DNA of 64,000 bases from positions 39,519 through 103,518 of the IMG/VR virus record IMGVR_UViG_3300031857_000057, one strand, 5' to 3'. Below the pieces are notes generated by a model. It saw only the letters and a list, made by a program, of their open reading frames with translations, searched no databases and had not been told where the DNA came from. The position numbers and the translations under genes are program-made. Source of the stretch: a virus. Shown in pieces: positions 57,036 through 63,989 of the stretch (position 1 is its first letter; the number at the start of each line of letters is the position of its first letter).

Positions 57036-57158
57036 TTAGATATGTCCACACCCACAGTTACAGCAGGTATTACATTTACCCTCGTAAGTATTACACATTA
57101 GATCTATAAGGTCTTCTTCAAGACAGTTATAACAAATAAACTCATCAAGCTGTAGCAT
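57036..57158 (-). CDS. Cysteine-rich zinc micropeptide
   Basis: 40 residues with seven cysteines (CYNC, MC, CNTCCNCGCGH). TAATG overlap with the preceding gene. Probably binds one or two zinc ions. Confidence 0.6.
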   Translation of the reverse strand: MLQLDEFICYNCLEEDLIDLMCNTYEGKCNTCCNCGCGHI

Positions 57159-57313
57159 TAGATATGCCCCTCTGCTAACAAACCTTCTAATAGGTCCTTG
57201 GCTCTAAAAGTATTATTATATAACCATGGGTCATCATCTGAGTTGATAGTCGTAAGCACAGAATCAAGAGCATCAATCATATCTCTTACATCTGTTTCTA
57301 TATATCCTAGCAT
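57158..57313 (-). CDS. Small acidic helical protein
   Basis: 51 residues from the ATG at 57313 with CAGAAAGGG upstream. Unknown. Confidence 0.62.
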   Translation of the reverse strand: MLGYIETDVRDMIDALDSVLTTINSDDDPWLYNNTFRAKDLLEGLLAEGHI

Positions 57314-57338
57314 TATTTCCCTTTCTGTGAGATATTTT

Positions 57339-57367
57339 ATTATCCCATATTTGGGGGAAAAAAGCAA
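57339..57367 (-). promoter_or_regulatory. Promoter TTGCTT-17-GATAAT
   Basis: Reverse strand TTGCTT 57367-57362, TGG-GATAAT (57344-57339). Confidence 0.68.
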
Positions 57368-57406
57368 GGTCAACGTAATAAAGATTTGGGAAAAATCTAA
57401 TCTAGT

Positions 57407-57447
57407 ACGTAATGAGCTGTGACAAAAATCACACGACTCGGGGCCCC
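57407..57447. repeat. GC-rich upstream island 2
   Basis: GTACGTAAT, an inverted GTGAC/GTCAC-like pair and CTCGGGGCCCC. Confidence 0.5.
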
Positions 57448-57464
57448 ATGATCGCATGAAAAAG

Positions 57465-57487
57465 TGAGCAGTTTATACTCTTGCTCA
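57465..57487 (-). repeat. 3' hairpin element, copy A
   Basis: Reverse strand TGAGCA-11 nt-TGCTCA, 16 nt after the DUF932 stop, followed by CTTTTT, so it can act as a terminator. Confidence 0.7.
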
Positions 57488-57502
57488 GGAGTTGCGATTT
57501 AC

Positions 57503-58519
57503 TTATGCAATCGCTAGCACATTCTGCACTGTTTGCAATATGCGATTCTTTTCTGCAGTGATAGAAGCATCAAAACCAGAAGCAGCAGCAAGGACGGATT
57601 CATTACTACCACCACGAGCAGAACGATGCCAATCTAATCTTTCGGTTAGAGCATTCATTGCACCCCATGCGGTGTTAGCAATCATCCCGTTATATTCACC
57701 TGTGTAAATATCATTGATGAGGTCAATCTTATTTTGCCACTTAGTGAGAGCGATTTTCTTCTCATCTTCTGGCTTAGGATAAATCGCAAGCACAATGTCG
57801 TTGAACTGTTGCGCTGTGATTTCTTTCTCAATCATGGTCTTAGCCATGAGATCAAAAGCATCCATGTATTTATTAGCAAGACCAAGAGTCTCACGAGCAA
57901 TCTGCACACGACCATTAGCAGATTGTGTGTGACGAATCTTGAATGATTGCTTGATTGCATTCTTGCCACGCTTACTACCCAATGCAAGATTGAGAGTGTT
58001 AGCGCATACAACACGCACTGGCGTGATAGATGCTTGAATAGCAATAGAGCCATCATGTGATGTGTTGATGAGAAGATAAGTCTTGACCTTATCCGAAACA
58101 CCGCTAGGGTCTAGCACTGTCTCACGCTCAAGAGCAAGAGAGCCAAATACTACACGACCACCCTTGATTGAGCCAGCGGTCTCCCATCTACCGCCACCAT
58201 CTAGAATGTTATCGCCAAATGCGAATAGGTCTTCATTCTGCAATGGAACATATCGCTCACCTACAACACCCAAAACATCTGTCTGGTTATTGTTAGTAGG
58301 ATTAGTTCTTACAACATATTGATAAGACTTATCTGATGTAAGGGTGTTAGGAATCTCAACATCTACAAGACGAACATTCCAGTTATTTAGGTTAGCAGCA
58401 GCCAACATTTCTGCGGTGTTCTTTTCTTCTGTAAATACTGTTCCTAAACCATGCCATGCAGGTTCACGGAAAGATGCAAAAGATGCAACACCGTTTTGAG
58501 TTTCTAGTTCATGAGCCAT
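57503..58519 (-). CDS. DUF932 family protein
   Basis: 338 residues. 'REPAWHGLGTVFTEEKNTAE', 'YQYVVRTNPTNN', 'LFAFGDNIL' and 'PVRVVCANTLNLAL' match the DUF932/phage-plasmid-like family. Biochemical function unknown; common on phages and plasmids of Actinobacteria. Monocistronic: own promoter, CAGAAAGG site and a hairpin after the stop. Confidence 0.87.
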   Translation of the reverse strand: MAHELETQNGVASFASFREPAWHGLGTVFTEEKNTAEMLAAANLNNWNVRLVDVEIPNTLTSDKSYQYVVRTNPTNNNQTDVLGVVGERYVPLQNEDLFAFGDNILDGGGRWETAGSIKGGRVVFGSLALERETVLDPSGVSDKVKTYLLINTSHDGSIAIQASITPVRVVCANTLNLALGSKRGKNAIKQSFKIRHTQSANGRVQIARETLGLANKYMDAFDLMAKTMIEKEITAQQFNDIVLAIYPKPEDEKKIALTKWQNKIDLINDIYTGEYNGMIANTAWGAMNALTERLDWHRSARGGSNESVLAAASGFDASITAEKNRILQTVQNVLAIA

Positions 58520-58546
58520 TTTATTACCTTTCTGTTAGTTATAGCA

Positions 58547-58575
58547 ATCTTAGCACACAAAATCTGGGAATACAA
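58547..58575 (-). promoter_or_regulatory. Promoter TTGTAT-17-TAAGAT
   Basis: Reverse strand TTGTAT 58575-58570, TGC-TAAGAT (58552-58547). Confidence 0.78.
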
Positions 58576-58635
58576 ATCGTAAATCGTAAATCGGACATAT
58601 AGGACAAATCGCCCCCGAGTTAATTAGCGGGGGCC
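58572..58635. repeat. GC-rich upstream island 3
   Basis: Two CGTAAATC copies, GGACATATAGGACAAAT and CCCCCGAG/CGGGGGCCCC. Confidence 0.55.
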
Positions 58636-58675
58636 CCAGGACACCACCACAGATCCCAGGGCCCAAGATTATTTG

Positions 58676-59134
58676 TTACTCCCATTCCTCCATATCTATG
58701 TCATCAACATAGTGAGAGTTGATAACGGTATCGCCATGGTAAATGTCTACCGTCAAATCATCATTCAAGAAATAACGCAAATCAAATGAATCAACTTCAT
58801 TCAGCGGTACCTCAGTGCTGCCTTCAACTTTGATTGTTGCAACCCAGTTGAGAGTTGTTTTTGCTTCATAGCCAATAATCTCGCAAAGTTGACTAAGAAC
58901 GTCTTCTTTTGAGGTATCAGAGTTATACCAGCCATCTGCAGTTAGATTGTCTTGAATCTGTGCTAACTTTTTTTCAGCGGCTGCTAGGAATGACTCAGTA
59001 AACTGCTTCTTACGAAACATCTCATTGATGTCATGCTTAGTAAGCATATGGTGCACAATCTCTCCAGTAGGTTTTTGCTCCAAGCCCTCCACGAGATAGT
59101 TGACGTACAGTGTTGTTAGTTGTGTGTCTTGCAT
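58676..59134 (-). CDS. Unknown phage protein
   Basis: 152 residues, helical N-terminus and a beta-rich end ('FDLRYFLNDDLTVDIYHGD'), acidic. Coupled to the upstream gene by TAATG. Unknown. Confidence 0.65.
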   Translation of the reverse strand: MQDTQLTTLYVNYLVEGLEQKPTGEIVHHMLTKHDINEMFRKKQFTESFLAAAEKKLAQIQDNLTADGWYNSDTSKEDVLSQLCEIIGYEAKTTLNWVATIKVEGSTEVPLNEVDSFDLRYFLNDDLTVDIYHGDTVINSHYVDDIDMEEWE

Positions 59135-59397
59135 TATTCCATTTCCTTTCCAAGTTCATCAAACTCTCTAACCTCATCAAGCATAGCGTCAAACTGTTCC
59201 TCAGTCAATAATACTGATGTAACAAGATGTGCTGTTAGTGCTGTTAGATGTGTTGAGTAAACAAACATTTCTCTCATCATTTCTTCTTCAGAAAGAATAT
59301 TCTTATTCTCTAATATGTATTTGACTGCGCTTACTACATCTGGTGAATGTAATGCTTCCTTGCTTGCTTCTGCTATTGCTAACGCTGTTGCGCTCAT
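59134..59397 (-). CDS. Helical protein, unknown
   Basis: 87 residues from the ATG at 59397, placed by CAGAAAGG upstream. All-helical with an acidic end. Unknown. Confidence 0.62.
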   Translation of the reverse strand: MSATALAIAEASKEALHSPDVVSAVKYILENKNILSEEEMMREMFVYSTHLTALTAHLVTSVLLTEEQFDAMLDEVREFDELGKEME

Positions 59398-59423
59398 TGG
59401 TGGTTTCCTTTCTGTATATACCA

Positions 59424-59452
59424 AGTTTAGCACTAATCTGGGAAAAATACAA
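59424..59452 (-). promoter_or_regulatory. Promoter TTGTAT-17-TAAACT
   Basis: Reverse strand TTGTAT 59452-59447, TGC-TAAACT (59429-59424). Confidence 0.76.
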
Positions 59453-59455
59453 CTT

Positions 59456-59502
59456 ATCCCGTAAAGCCCCCGTGTGAGAAGGATCACAAGAGCTCGGGCC
59501 CC
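59456..59502. repeat. GC-rich upstream island 4
   Basis: CCCGTAAAGCCCCCG and CTCGGGCCCC. Confidence 0.5.
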
Positions 59503-59516
59503 ATTTGGCGGGGAAG

Positions 59517-59539
59517 TGAGCAGTTTATAGTCATGCTCA
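59517..59539 (-). repeat. 3' hairpin element, copy B
   Basis: Reverse strand TGAGCA-11 nt-TGCTCA, 13 nt after the stop at 59552. No T-run. Confidence 0.68.
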
Positions 59540-59551
59540 GGACTTTTAGTT

Positions 59552-59719
59552 TTAGTAAGTTTTTACCATAGCGAAACGCTTTGCGCCGTTGCTAAGTGTT
59601 AGACCTACACGAGTTACATTTCTACGGATAGGTGTGAAAGAGTTGATTCTTCCAGTTACTCCCACTTTGCTAGTAGTGAAGAGATCTCCTACCTGATATG
59701 TGTATCCTCCTAGAGTCAT
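59552..59719 (-). CDS. Small beta-barrel-like protein, paralogue of 60289
   Basis: 55 residues. 'YTYQVGDLFTTSKVGVTGRI' aligns with 'ATYKVGDTYTSQKSKVTGII' of the protein at 60289, and both end in a basic strand. An SH3-like or KOW-type barrel that binds nucleic acid is plausible. CAGAAAGG upstream. Confidence 0.65.
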   Translation of the reverse strand: MTLGGYTYQVGDLFTTSKVGVTGRINSFTPIRRNVTRVGLTLSNGAKRFAMVKTY

Positions 59720-59750
59720 TTGCTTTTCCTTTCTGTTAGGTGTTTTGTTG

Positions 59751-59778
59751 TGGGCAGTTTTACCTTAGGTGATACCCA
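59751..59778 (-). repeat. 3' hairpin element, copy D (diverged)
   Basis: Reverse strand TGGGTA/TGCCCA with one G-U pair; sequence differs from copies A-C but the stem is kept. 15 nt after the stop at 59793. Confidence 0.55.
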
Positions 59779-59792
59779 GCACCAAATCTCGT

Positions 59793-60179
59793 TTAGAGAT
59801 AACGAGCGATAGCGTTATATGTAGATGTGGAAACTGTTTCCTCATCCGTCATTTTGAGAATACGAATAGCGTTCTCAAGTTCCTCTACCATCTCGTTATA
59901 TGAGTGGCGGTGGATTTGCTCATGCTCACGCTCAGGTTGCTCTGGAAAATCAAGCCCATTGAGGTCTAAGTCAAAATCAACATTGAGATTATTATTCCAA
60001 GCACGATAACTTGTGCGAAGATTTTTAGCCTTAGCGATTTGTGATACGGCTAACTTAGCAACTTCCTTTTCCCACTTTTCAGTAGCCTTCTTATACTTAG
60101 CCTCGTTCTCATCTTGCTTAGCATAGTCAGCCTTGATTTGTGCCAACTTAGTTTCTAAGGCTTTGATAACCTTAGCCAT
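59793..60179 (-). CDS. Coiled-coil protein, unknown
   Basis: 128 residues; residues 1-55 are a Lys/Glu/Ala coiled coil (VIKALETKLAQIKADYAK). Later helix 'YNEMVEELENAIRIL'. CAGAAAGGG upstream. Unknown. Confidence 0.68.
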   Translation of the reverse strand: MAKVIKALETKLAQIKADYAKQDENEAKYKKATEKWEKEVAKLAVSQIAKAKNLRTSYRAWNNNLNVDFDLDLNGLDFPEQPEREHEQIHRHSYNEMVEELENAIRILKMTDEETVSTSTYNAIARYL

Positions 60180-60209
60180 TTGTTTTTCCCTTTCTGTTTG
60201 GTGGTATAA

Positions 60210-60238
60210 ATCTTAGCATTTTGCCAAGATAAAATCAA
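60210..60238 (-). promoter_or_regulatory. Promoter TTGATT-17-TAAGAT
   Basis: Reverse strand TTGATT 60238-60233, TGC-TAAGAT (60215-60210); begins 3 nt after hairpin copy C. Confidence 0.76.
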
Positions 60239-60240
60239 GT

Positions 60241-60266
60241 TGAGCAGTTTATCCTCCACTTGCTCA
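60241..60266 (-). repeat. 3' hairpin element, copy C
   Basis: Reverse strand TGAGCA-14 nt-TGCTCA, 23 nt after the stop at 60289. Confidence 0.66.
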
Positions 60267-60288
60267 GGTGGCGTTAGCGTTTGCTAAA

Positions 60289-60459
60289 CTAGTTAGACTT
60301 GTTCTTCCAAGTAGTCCAACGAACCTTACCCTCAACATCCAACTTCACACGAACTGTGTTCTTGTCTGTTGGGATGATTTCCTTGATGATACCTGTGACC
60401 TTGCTCTTTTGAGAGGTGTAGGTATCGCCTACCTTGTAGGTTGCTACTGATACTGCCAT
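60289..60459 (-). CDS. Small beta-barrel-like protein, paralogue of 59552
   Basis: 56 residues from the ATG at 60459 with AAAGGAG upstream. See 59552 for the shared pattern. Ends basic (RWTTWKNKSN). Confidence 0.65.
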   Translation of the reverse strand: MAVSVATYKVGDTYTSQKSKVTGIIKEIIPTDKNTVRVKLDVEGKVRWTTWKNKSN

Positions 60460-60498
60460 TTTTCTTTCTCCTTTGTTTGTTGTTGTTGCCATAGTATT

Positions 60499-60528
60499 AT
60501 TATCGCATTATTCATTTGTGTCCGTCAA
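60499..60528 (-). promoter_or_regulatory. Promoter TTGACG-18-GATAAT
   Basis: Reverse strand TTGACG 60528-60523, TGC-GATAAT (60504-60499). Confidence 0.7.
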
Positions 60529-60562
60529 GTTATTTCTGATATTTCTCATATTTTGAGATTAT

Positions 60563-60628
60563 TCACTTGTTGTCCCCCAAGCCCAATAGCATGAGGAATA
60601 TTAGACCTAGGATTACTACTTCTAGCAT
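60563..60628 (-). CDS. Possible TM micropeptide, 21 residues
   Basis: MLEVVILGLIFLMLLGLG...; AAGGGGGG precedes the ATG, 8 nt after the GP88 stop. Small size keeps confidence low. Confidence 0.4.
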   Translation of the reverse strand: MLEVVILGLIFLMLLGLGDNK

Positions 60629-60636
60629 AGCCCCCC

Positions 60637-61350
60637 TTATTTCTTCTTTGCGCTAAACACTATATCAGATTTTTGGTAAACGCACAAGCCACACGATACG
60701 CAAGCAGATCCCTTTTCTGATATGAGAGGAATAGCTTTCTTATTCTCAGGACACTTAGCCCCTACCCTGCCAATCATCTCTTTCATGTCTGCCTGCCCTA
60801 TTGCGAAAGTGTCAGCAAGGTATGCCAATCTTATTTCTTTGCTAGCGAGGGTAACGGCAATGTCTTTGTTATCTTGATCTGTTGAGAAGTATAAGGATAA
60901 GTTATCAATACCCTTGAGGATATTAGCTGCAGAAGCTACACGTGTATATACCCAAAATTGAATGTCAGGCTGTTCTTCAATAACTAAACGCCATGCACGT
61001 GCATATTCATCACTAAAGAAGTCACCGTCCCAATGAATGCGGAATAACATTTTAGCATTACGCTTTACACAATCTTTCTTGAATTCTGCAATCATATCTG
61101 AAAGTAGAGAATACATGCCTTGAATATCTTCATCTTTCAATAGATTCCAGTTATGCATTAGAACATCCCTAACGCCTTTGTAGATTTTTTCTAGCTTACC
61201 CGCATAACATACTTTGGCGCATGTAGGTGTCTGTCCAGGACATGAATATTCTTTTCCTGCGGGTAGACCGAAAGTGTTAGCAATAGTAGGTGTCTTGCCA
61301 TTAGGTGAAACGGCATTAGTAACTTTTCTGTCCATAGATCTTTTTAGCAT
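60637..61350 (-). CDS. GP88-like protein (mycobacteriophage L5 gp88 family)
   Basis: 237 residues from the ATG at 61350 (CAGAAAGGG upstream). 'KEYSCPGQTPTCAKVCYAGK', 'RIHWDGDFFSDEYARAW', 'FWVYTRVASAANIL' and C-terminal 'ACVSCGLCVYQ' fit the GP88 family. Two cysteine clusters suggest a metal or Fe-S site. Function unknown. Confidence 0.82.
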   Translation of the reverse strand: MLKRSMDRKVTNAVSPNGKTPTIANTFGLPAGKEYSCPGQTPTCAKVCYAGKLEKIYKGVRDVLMHNWNLLKDEDIQGMYSLLSDMIAEFKKDCVKRNAKMLFRIHWDGDFFSDEYARAWRLVIEEQPDIQFWVYTRVASAANILKGIDNLSLYFSTDQDNKDIAVTLASKEIRLAYLADTFAIGQADMKEMIGRVGAKCPENKKAIPLISEKGSACVSCGLCVYQKSDIVFSAKKK

Positions 61351-61373
61351 GGTGTCCCTTTCTGAATAAACCA

Positions 61374-61402
61374 AGCTTAGCAGATTCGGGAAAAAATATC
61401 AA
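61374..61402 (-). promoter_or_regulatory. Promoter TTGATA-17-TAAGCT
   Basis: Reverse strand TTGATA 61402-61397, TGC-TAAGCT (61379-61374). Confidence 0.76.
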
Positions 61403-61404
61403 CT

Positions 61405-61465
61405 TGCCGTAAATAGGTGTTTCTACGTAAAGGGGGCAAAACGGACAAAACGGCTCGGGGCCCCT
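61405..61465. repeat. GC-rich upstream island 5
   Basis: Contains CCGTAAATAG, ACGTAAAGGGGG, AAAACGGACAAAACGG and CTCGGGGCCCC. Confidence 0.55.
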
Positions 61466-61476
61466 TTGGGGAGCTT

Positions 61477-61704
61477 TTACTCTACATATACATAGAGTTC
61501 AACTTGCTCATCATCAAAGAAGAATGTTTCAATAACTTCTTCATATTCATCAAGCATAGCGACATTACACCCTTCATCGCCTTCATTGATACTCTTGATA
61601 GTGAAGAATTCACCTTCAACCTTGATTAGATCGCCCTCCATCAATTGATTAGGATAGAGGAGATCTGCAAAGCGTGTTTCCATGTCGTTTATTGTAGCAG
61701 TCAT
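61477..61704 (-). CDS. Small acidic protein, beta-rich
   Basis: 75 residues. 'EGDLIKVEGEFFTIKSI' looks like a small barrel; very acidic C-terminus. ATGA-type overlap (4 nt) with the upstream gene. Unknown. Confidence 0.62.
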   Translation of the reverse strand: MTATINDMETRFADLLYPNQLMEGDLIKVEGEFFTIKSINEGDEGCNVAMLDEYEEVIETFFFDDEQVELYVYVE

Positions 61705-61910
61705 TTTATAACTACCTCGCCATTCGCATAGAAAGTCTTAGTGAACATTTTACCTGTTGGGTCTGTTAGATTATATCTAGCATATACCTTCGCATTTCCA
61801 TAGTCCTTACACTTAGCCCAAGCATCATGAGCCTCCATGAAGTCATGAAGTCTAAGTGTTGATACAAGTTCATCGTCATACCAAGTTGTTAGTGCGTATG
61901 CGTATTCCAT
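61701..61910 (-). CDS. Small beta/alpha protein
   Basis: 69 residues, 'YAYALTTWYDDELVSTLRLH' and 'FTKTFYANGEVVIK'. Adjacent to the upstream stop. Unknown. Confidence 0.62.
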   Translation of the reverse strand: MEYAYALTTWYDDELVSTLRLHDFMEAHDAWAKCKDYGNAKVYARYNLTDPTGKMFTKTFYANGEVVIK

Positions 61911-62210
61911 TTAGATTTCCTCTCTCTCAATAATCCAAGCCTCTAGGCGGTGGTTCTCAATAATAGCATGAGCAGGGGCAGTATTCTGGTATTTGTAGAA
62001 CACGCCTTCTGGTAGTGGAATCTCCAAGTTCCAAAGCCCTGCGTCATTGACGGCATCAATAGCCTCAATACATGGCTGAATCATGATAGTGGGGACGGGA
62101 GGGTATAGATTAGAAGTCAGGTGAATCCTCATCTGTGTTTCCATATCTAGCATGATACCCAAGTCAGAAAGTGTCCCATCTGCCATTTCATTTGCTAAGT
62201 TGCTTCCCAT
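61911..62210 (-). CDS. Unknown protein
   Basis: 99 residues, amphipathic helix at the N-terminus and 'WNLEIPLPEGVFYKY'. AGAGAGGAAA upstream. Unknown. Confidence 0.62.
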   Translation of the reverse strand: MGSNLANEMADGTLSDLGIMLDMETQMRIHLTSNLYPPVPTIMIQPCIEAIDAVNDAGLWNLEIPLPEGVFYKYQNTAPAHAIIENHRLEAWIIEREEI

Positions 62211-62222
62211 TTTATTTCCTCT

Positions 62223-62411
62223 CTATCGTGCTTCTGGTGTTGTGAATAGTTGTCCTGCGGTAACAGGCTCTAACAATGAATCAAGCAAGTATAACTCATG
62301 CTCCTCATATTTCTCAAATCCTGCCTCGCATGAGCAATACTCAATAGCATACTCATCATCAAACAGGTAGAACACCTCTCCTGAATCTGAACAGATAATA
62401 CAGTTGGTCAT
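62223..62411 (-). CDS. Small zinc-binding protein
   Basis: 62 residues from the ATG at 62411. C-x2-C (CIIC) and C-x-C (CSC) suit a zinc knuckle. CGAAAGGAAAA upstream. Confidence 0.62.
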   Translation of the reverse strand: MTNCIICSDSGEVFYLFDDEYAIEYCSCEAGFEKYEEHELYLLDSLLEPVTAGQLFTTPEAR

Positions 62412-62436
62412 AGTTTTCCTTTCGTCCAATAAGACA

Positions 62437-62465
62437 AACCTATCACAGCCCTACGACAATATCAA
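62437..62465 (-). promoter_or_regulatory. Promoter TTGATA-17-TAGGTT
   Basis: Reverse strand TTGATA 62465-62460, TGA-TAGGTT (62442-62437). Confidence 0.62.
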
Positions 62466-62499
62466 AACGACACGCCGAATTTTGGGAAAAGTTTCGGGA

Positions 62500-62570
62500 A
62501 AGCCGTAAAGTGTAACGTAAATCACAGCTGTGGATAAACCTGTGGAAAACGCCTCGGGCGCAGTCGGGCG
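62500..62570. repeat. GC-rich upstream island 6 with two DnaA boxes
   Basis: TGTGGATAA (62529-62537) and TGTGGAAAA (62541-62549) are the reverse complements of two boxes at the 53.6 kb origin candidate, spaced 12 bp. CCTCGGGCGC follows. Confidence 0.55.
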
Positions 62571-62573
62571 TGT

Positions 62574-62705
62574 CTAATCCCAGTTAGTTTGTTTTCCTAC
62601 ATTTTTCTTTTCAATTTTTTCGGCGGTATGGATCGCTAACAACTCTGTCAAACTATAAGCAAGAATGAAAAGAGTTGCTAGCGTCGCTATTTGGCTAATC
62701 CACAT
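62574..62705 (-). CDS. Small single-TM protein
   Basis: 43 residues: one TM helix (QIATLATLFILAYSLTELLA) and a basic tail. TAATG overlap with the upstream gene. Confidence 0.6.
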   Translation of the reverse strand: MWISQIATLATLFILAYSLTELLAIHTAEKIEKKNVGKQTNWD

Positions 62706-62896
62706 TATGCGTCAATGAGTCCTAACTCATCTACACCACAACGCTTTTCAAACTTTGCTTTATCAAAGTTTTCATTATCGCCATGAAAGTATTCTGCGAA
62801 CATGTCTACAATATCCTCAAACACTTGCGGATGAATCTCCTGCGAGAATGATTTTAGAATGTCTGCGGTTTTTATGTAGTCTTTTCTAGTCATCAC
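62705..62896 (-). CDS. Small protein, unknown
   Basis: 63 residues, helical. 'FEDIVDMFAEYFHGDNENFD' acidic. Overlaps the upstream gene by 1 nt. Unknown. Confidence 0.6.
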   Translation of the reverse strand: MMTRKDYIKTADILKSFSQEIHPQVFEDIVDMFAEYFHGDNENFDKAKFEKRCGVDELGLIDA

Positions 62897-63096
62897 TACT
62901 TTACCACCCTAAGAATAGCCCATGAGCCGTTTTCGTTGATTTCGTCTAGTGTTGGTTGGAGTCTAGGAACTACCAAGTCGTGAAGCATAGAAACTAGAAT
63001 GTGATTTATTTGCTCTTCTGAATAGCGTGAGATTATAGTCTCCGCATATTCTCCGATAAACTCAGTTTCAAACTCTAGTGAGTGTCTGATTTTCAT
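62896..63096 (-). CDS. Small protein, unknown
   Basis: 66 residues ('SLEFETEFIGEYAETIISRY'). AGAAAAGG upstream. Unknown. Confidence 0.6.
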   Translation of the reverse strand: MKIRHSLEFETEFIGEYAETIISRYSEEQINHILVSMLHDLVVPRLQPTLDEINENGSWAILRVVK

Positions 63097-63209
63097 TTGC
63101 TGTCCTTTTCTGTTGGGTTATTTATTGTAGCGGTTAGGGCTGTCAGGGCTTGCGCCATAGATTCTTTTCGTTGTGCCGTTACATATTGGCGGAATTCATC
63201 AAGATTCAT
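63093..63209 (-). CDS. Small helical protein
   Basis: 38 residues (MNLDEFRQYVTAQRKESMAQ...). TAATG overlap upstream and ATGA overlap downstream support coding. Unknown. Confidence 0.58.
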   Translation of the reverse strand: MNLDEFRQYVTAQRKESMAQALTALTATINNPTEKDSK

Positions 63210-63376
63210 TAGTCTGCCTCTATTTCTGTAACTTTGATTAGGTTGATTCCCAAAGCGGGATTCTGTAGAGAGTTTCCAATGTGAATCATTAGATTCTCAT
63301 AGTTTTCTTCATGTGATAGAAACTCGTCAAAGTCTGCCTCAATGTGAAACTCTGCGGTTAGTGTATAAGTAGGCAT
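63209..63376 (-). CDS. Small beta/alpha protein
   Basis: 55 residues from the ATG at 63376 (AGAAAGGGG upstream). A dodecin/ferredoxin-like strand-helix-strand pattern ('TYTLTAEFHIEADFDEFL'). Unknown. Confidence 0.62.
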   Translation of the reverse strand: MPTYTLTAEFHIEADFDEFLSHEENYENLMIHIGNSLQNPALGINLIKVTEIEAD

Positions 63377-63405
63377 TTTAGCCCCTTTCTTTAGGTTATG
63401 TAGCA

Positions 63406-63434
63406 AGTCTAGCGGATTTAGTTATTTATAGCAA
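63406..63434 (-). promoter_or_regulatory. Promoter TTGCTA-17-TAGACT
   Basis: Reverse strand TTGCTA 63434-63429, CGC-TAGACT (63411-63406). Confidence 0.7.
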
Positions 63435-63436
63435 GC

Positions 63437-63595
63437 CTAAGCCCTGTGAGGTTTATCACAAGGGCACTTAGGATTAGTCTTAGCAAAGTGGCGAATAAGC
63501 ACCCTTCGCTCAAAGTTAGTTAGTCCAAATACTGAACGGATACCCCCGTCATTATATTCGTGGATAAGTATGTCTAGCCTTTTTTCAGTGAGCAT
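63437..63595 (-). CDS. Small basic protein with Cys pair
   Basis: 52 residues, 'RSVFGLTNFERRVLIRHFAK' and C-P-C near the end. Own promoter and GAAAGGGG site. Unknown. Confidence 0.6.
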   Translation of the reverse strand: MLTEKRLDILIHEYNDGGIRSVFGLTNFERRVLIRHFAKTNPKCPCDKPHRA

Positions 63596-63626
63596 TTTTT
63601 GCCCCTTTCTTTTCTGTTACTCTGTA

Positions 63627-63655
63627 AGTATCTCACACACTCAGAAAAATATCAA
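63627..63655 (-). promoter_or_regulatory. Promoter TTGATA-17-GATACT
   Basis: Reverse strand TTGATA 63655-63650, TGA-GATACT (63632-63627). Confidence 0.72.
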
Positions 63656-63709
63656 ATCCAAAATGCGATCAAAACGGACATTTTGAAAAAAAGTTTTGTG
63701 AGAAAACTC

Positions 63710-63765
63710 ACATCGTACGTAAACCGACAAAACGGACATTTCGCCCTCGGGCGCTTTCGGCGCAT
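63710..63765. repeat. GC-rich upstream island 7
   Basis: Contains CGTACGTAAACCGACAAAACGGACAT (26 bp read as two motifs: CGTACGTAAA and AAAACGGACA) then CCCTCGGGCGC. A second AAAACGGACAT is at 63671. Confidence 0.55.
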
Positions 63766-63800
63766 TGTCAAATCAACACGCCGATTTTTTTATTTATTTT

Positions 63801-63989
63801 TTATGGATATTTTCTTTCATCTTCTGTGATTAGGAAATCAAGGTAATCAAGAAATCCTTGCTCATAGGCTATTGGATCAACTGCTTTCAGAACATCAGAC
63901 GGGGAATAAAGAAGATTCCCAATCACTATCTGCTCATTCGTTTCATCTAACATCTGGTCATACAGCGGAAGAAGTAAATCTTCATTCAT
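63801..63989 (-). CDS. Small acidic protein
   Basis: 62 residues, helical, acidic ('MNEDLLLPLYDQMLDETN'). The upstream region is beyond the window edge. Unknown. Confidence 0.6.
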   Translation of the reverse strand: MNEDLLLPLYDQMLDETNEQIVIGNLLYSPSDVLKAVDPIAYEQGFLDYLDFLITEDERKYP

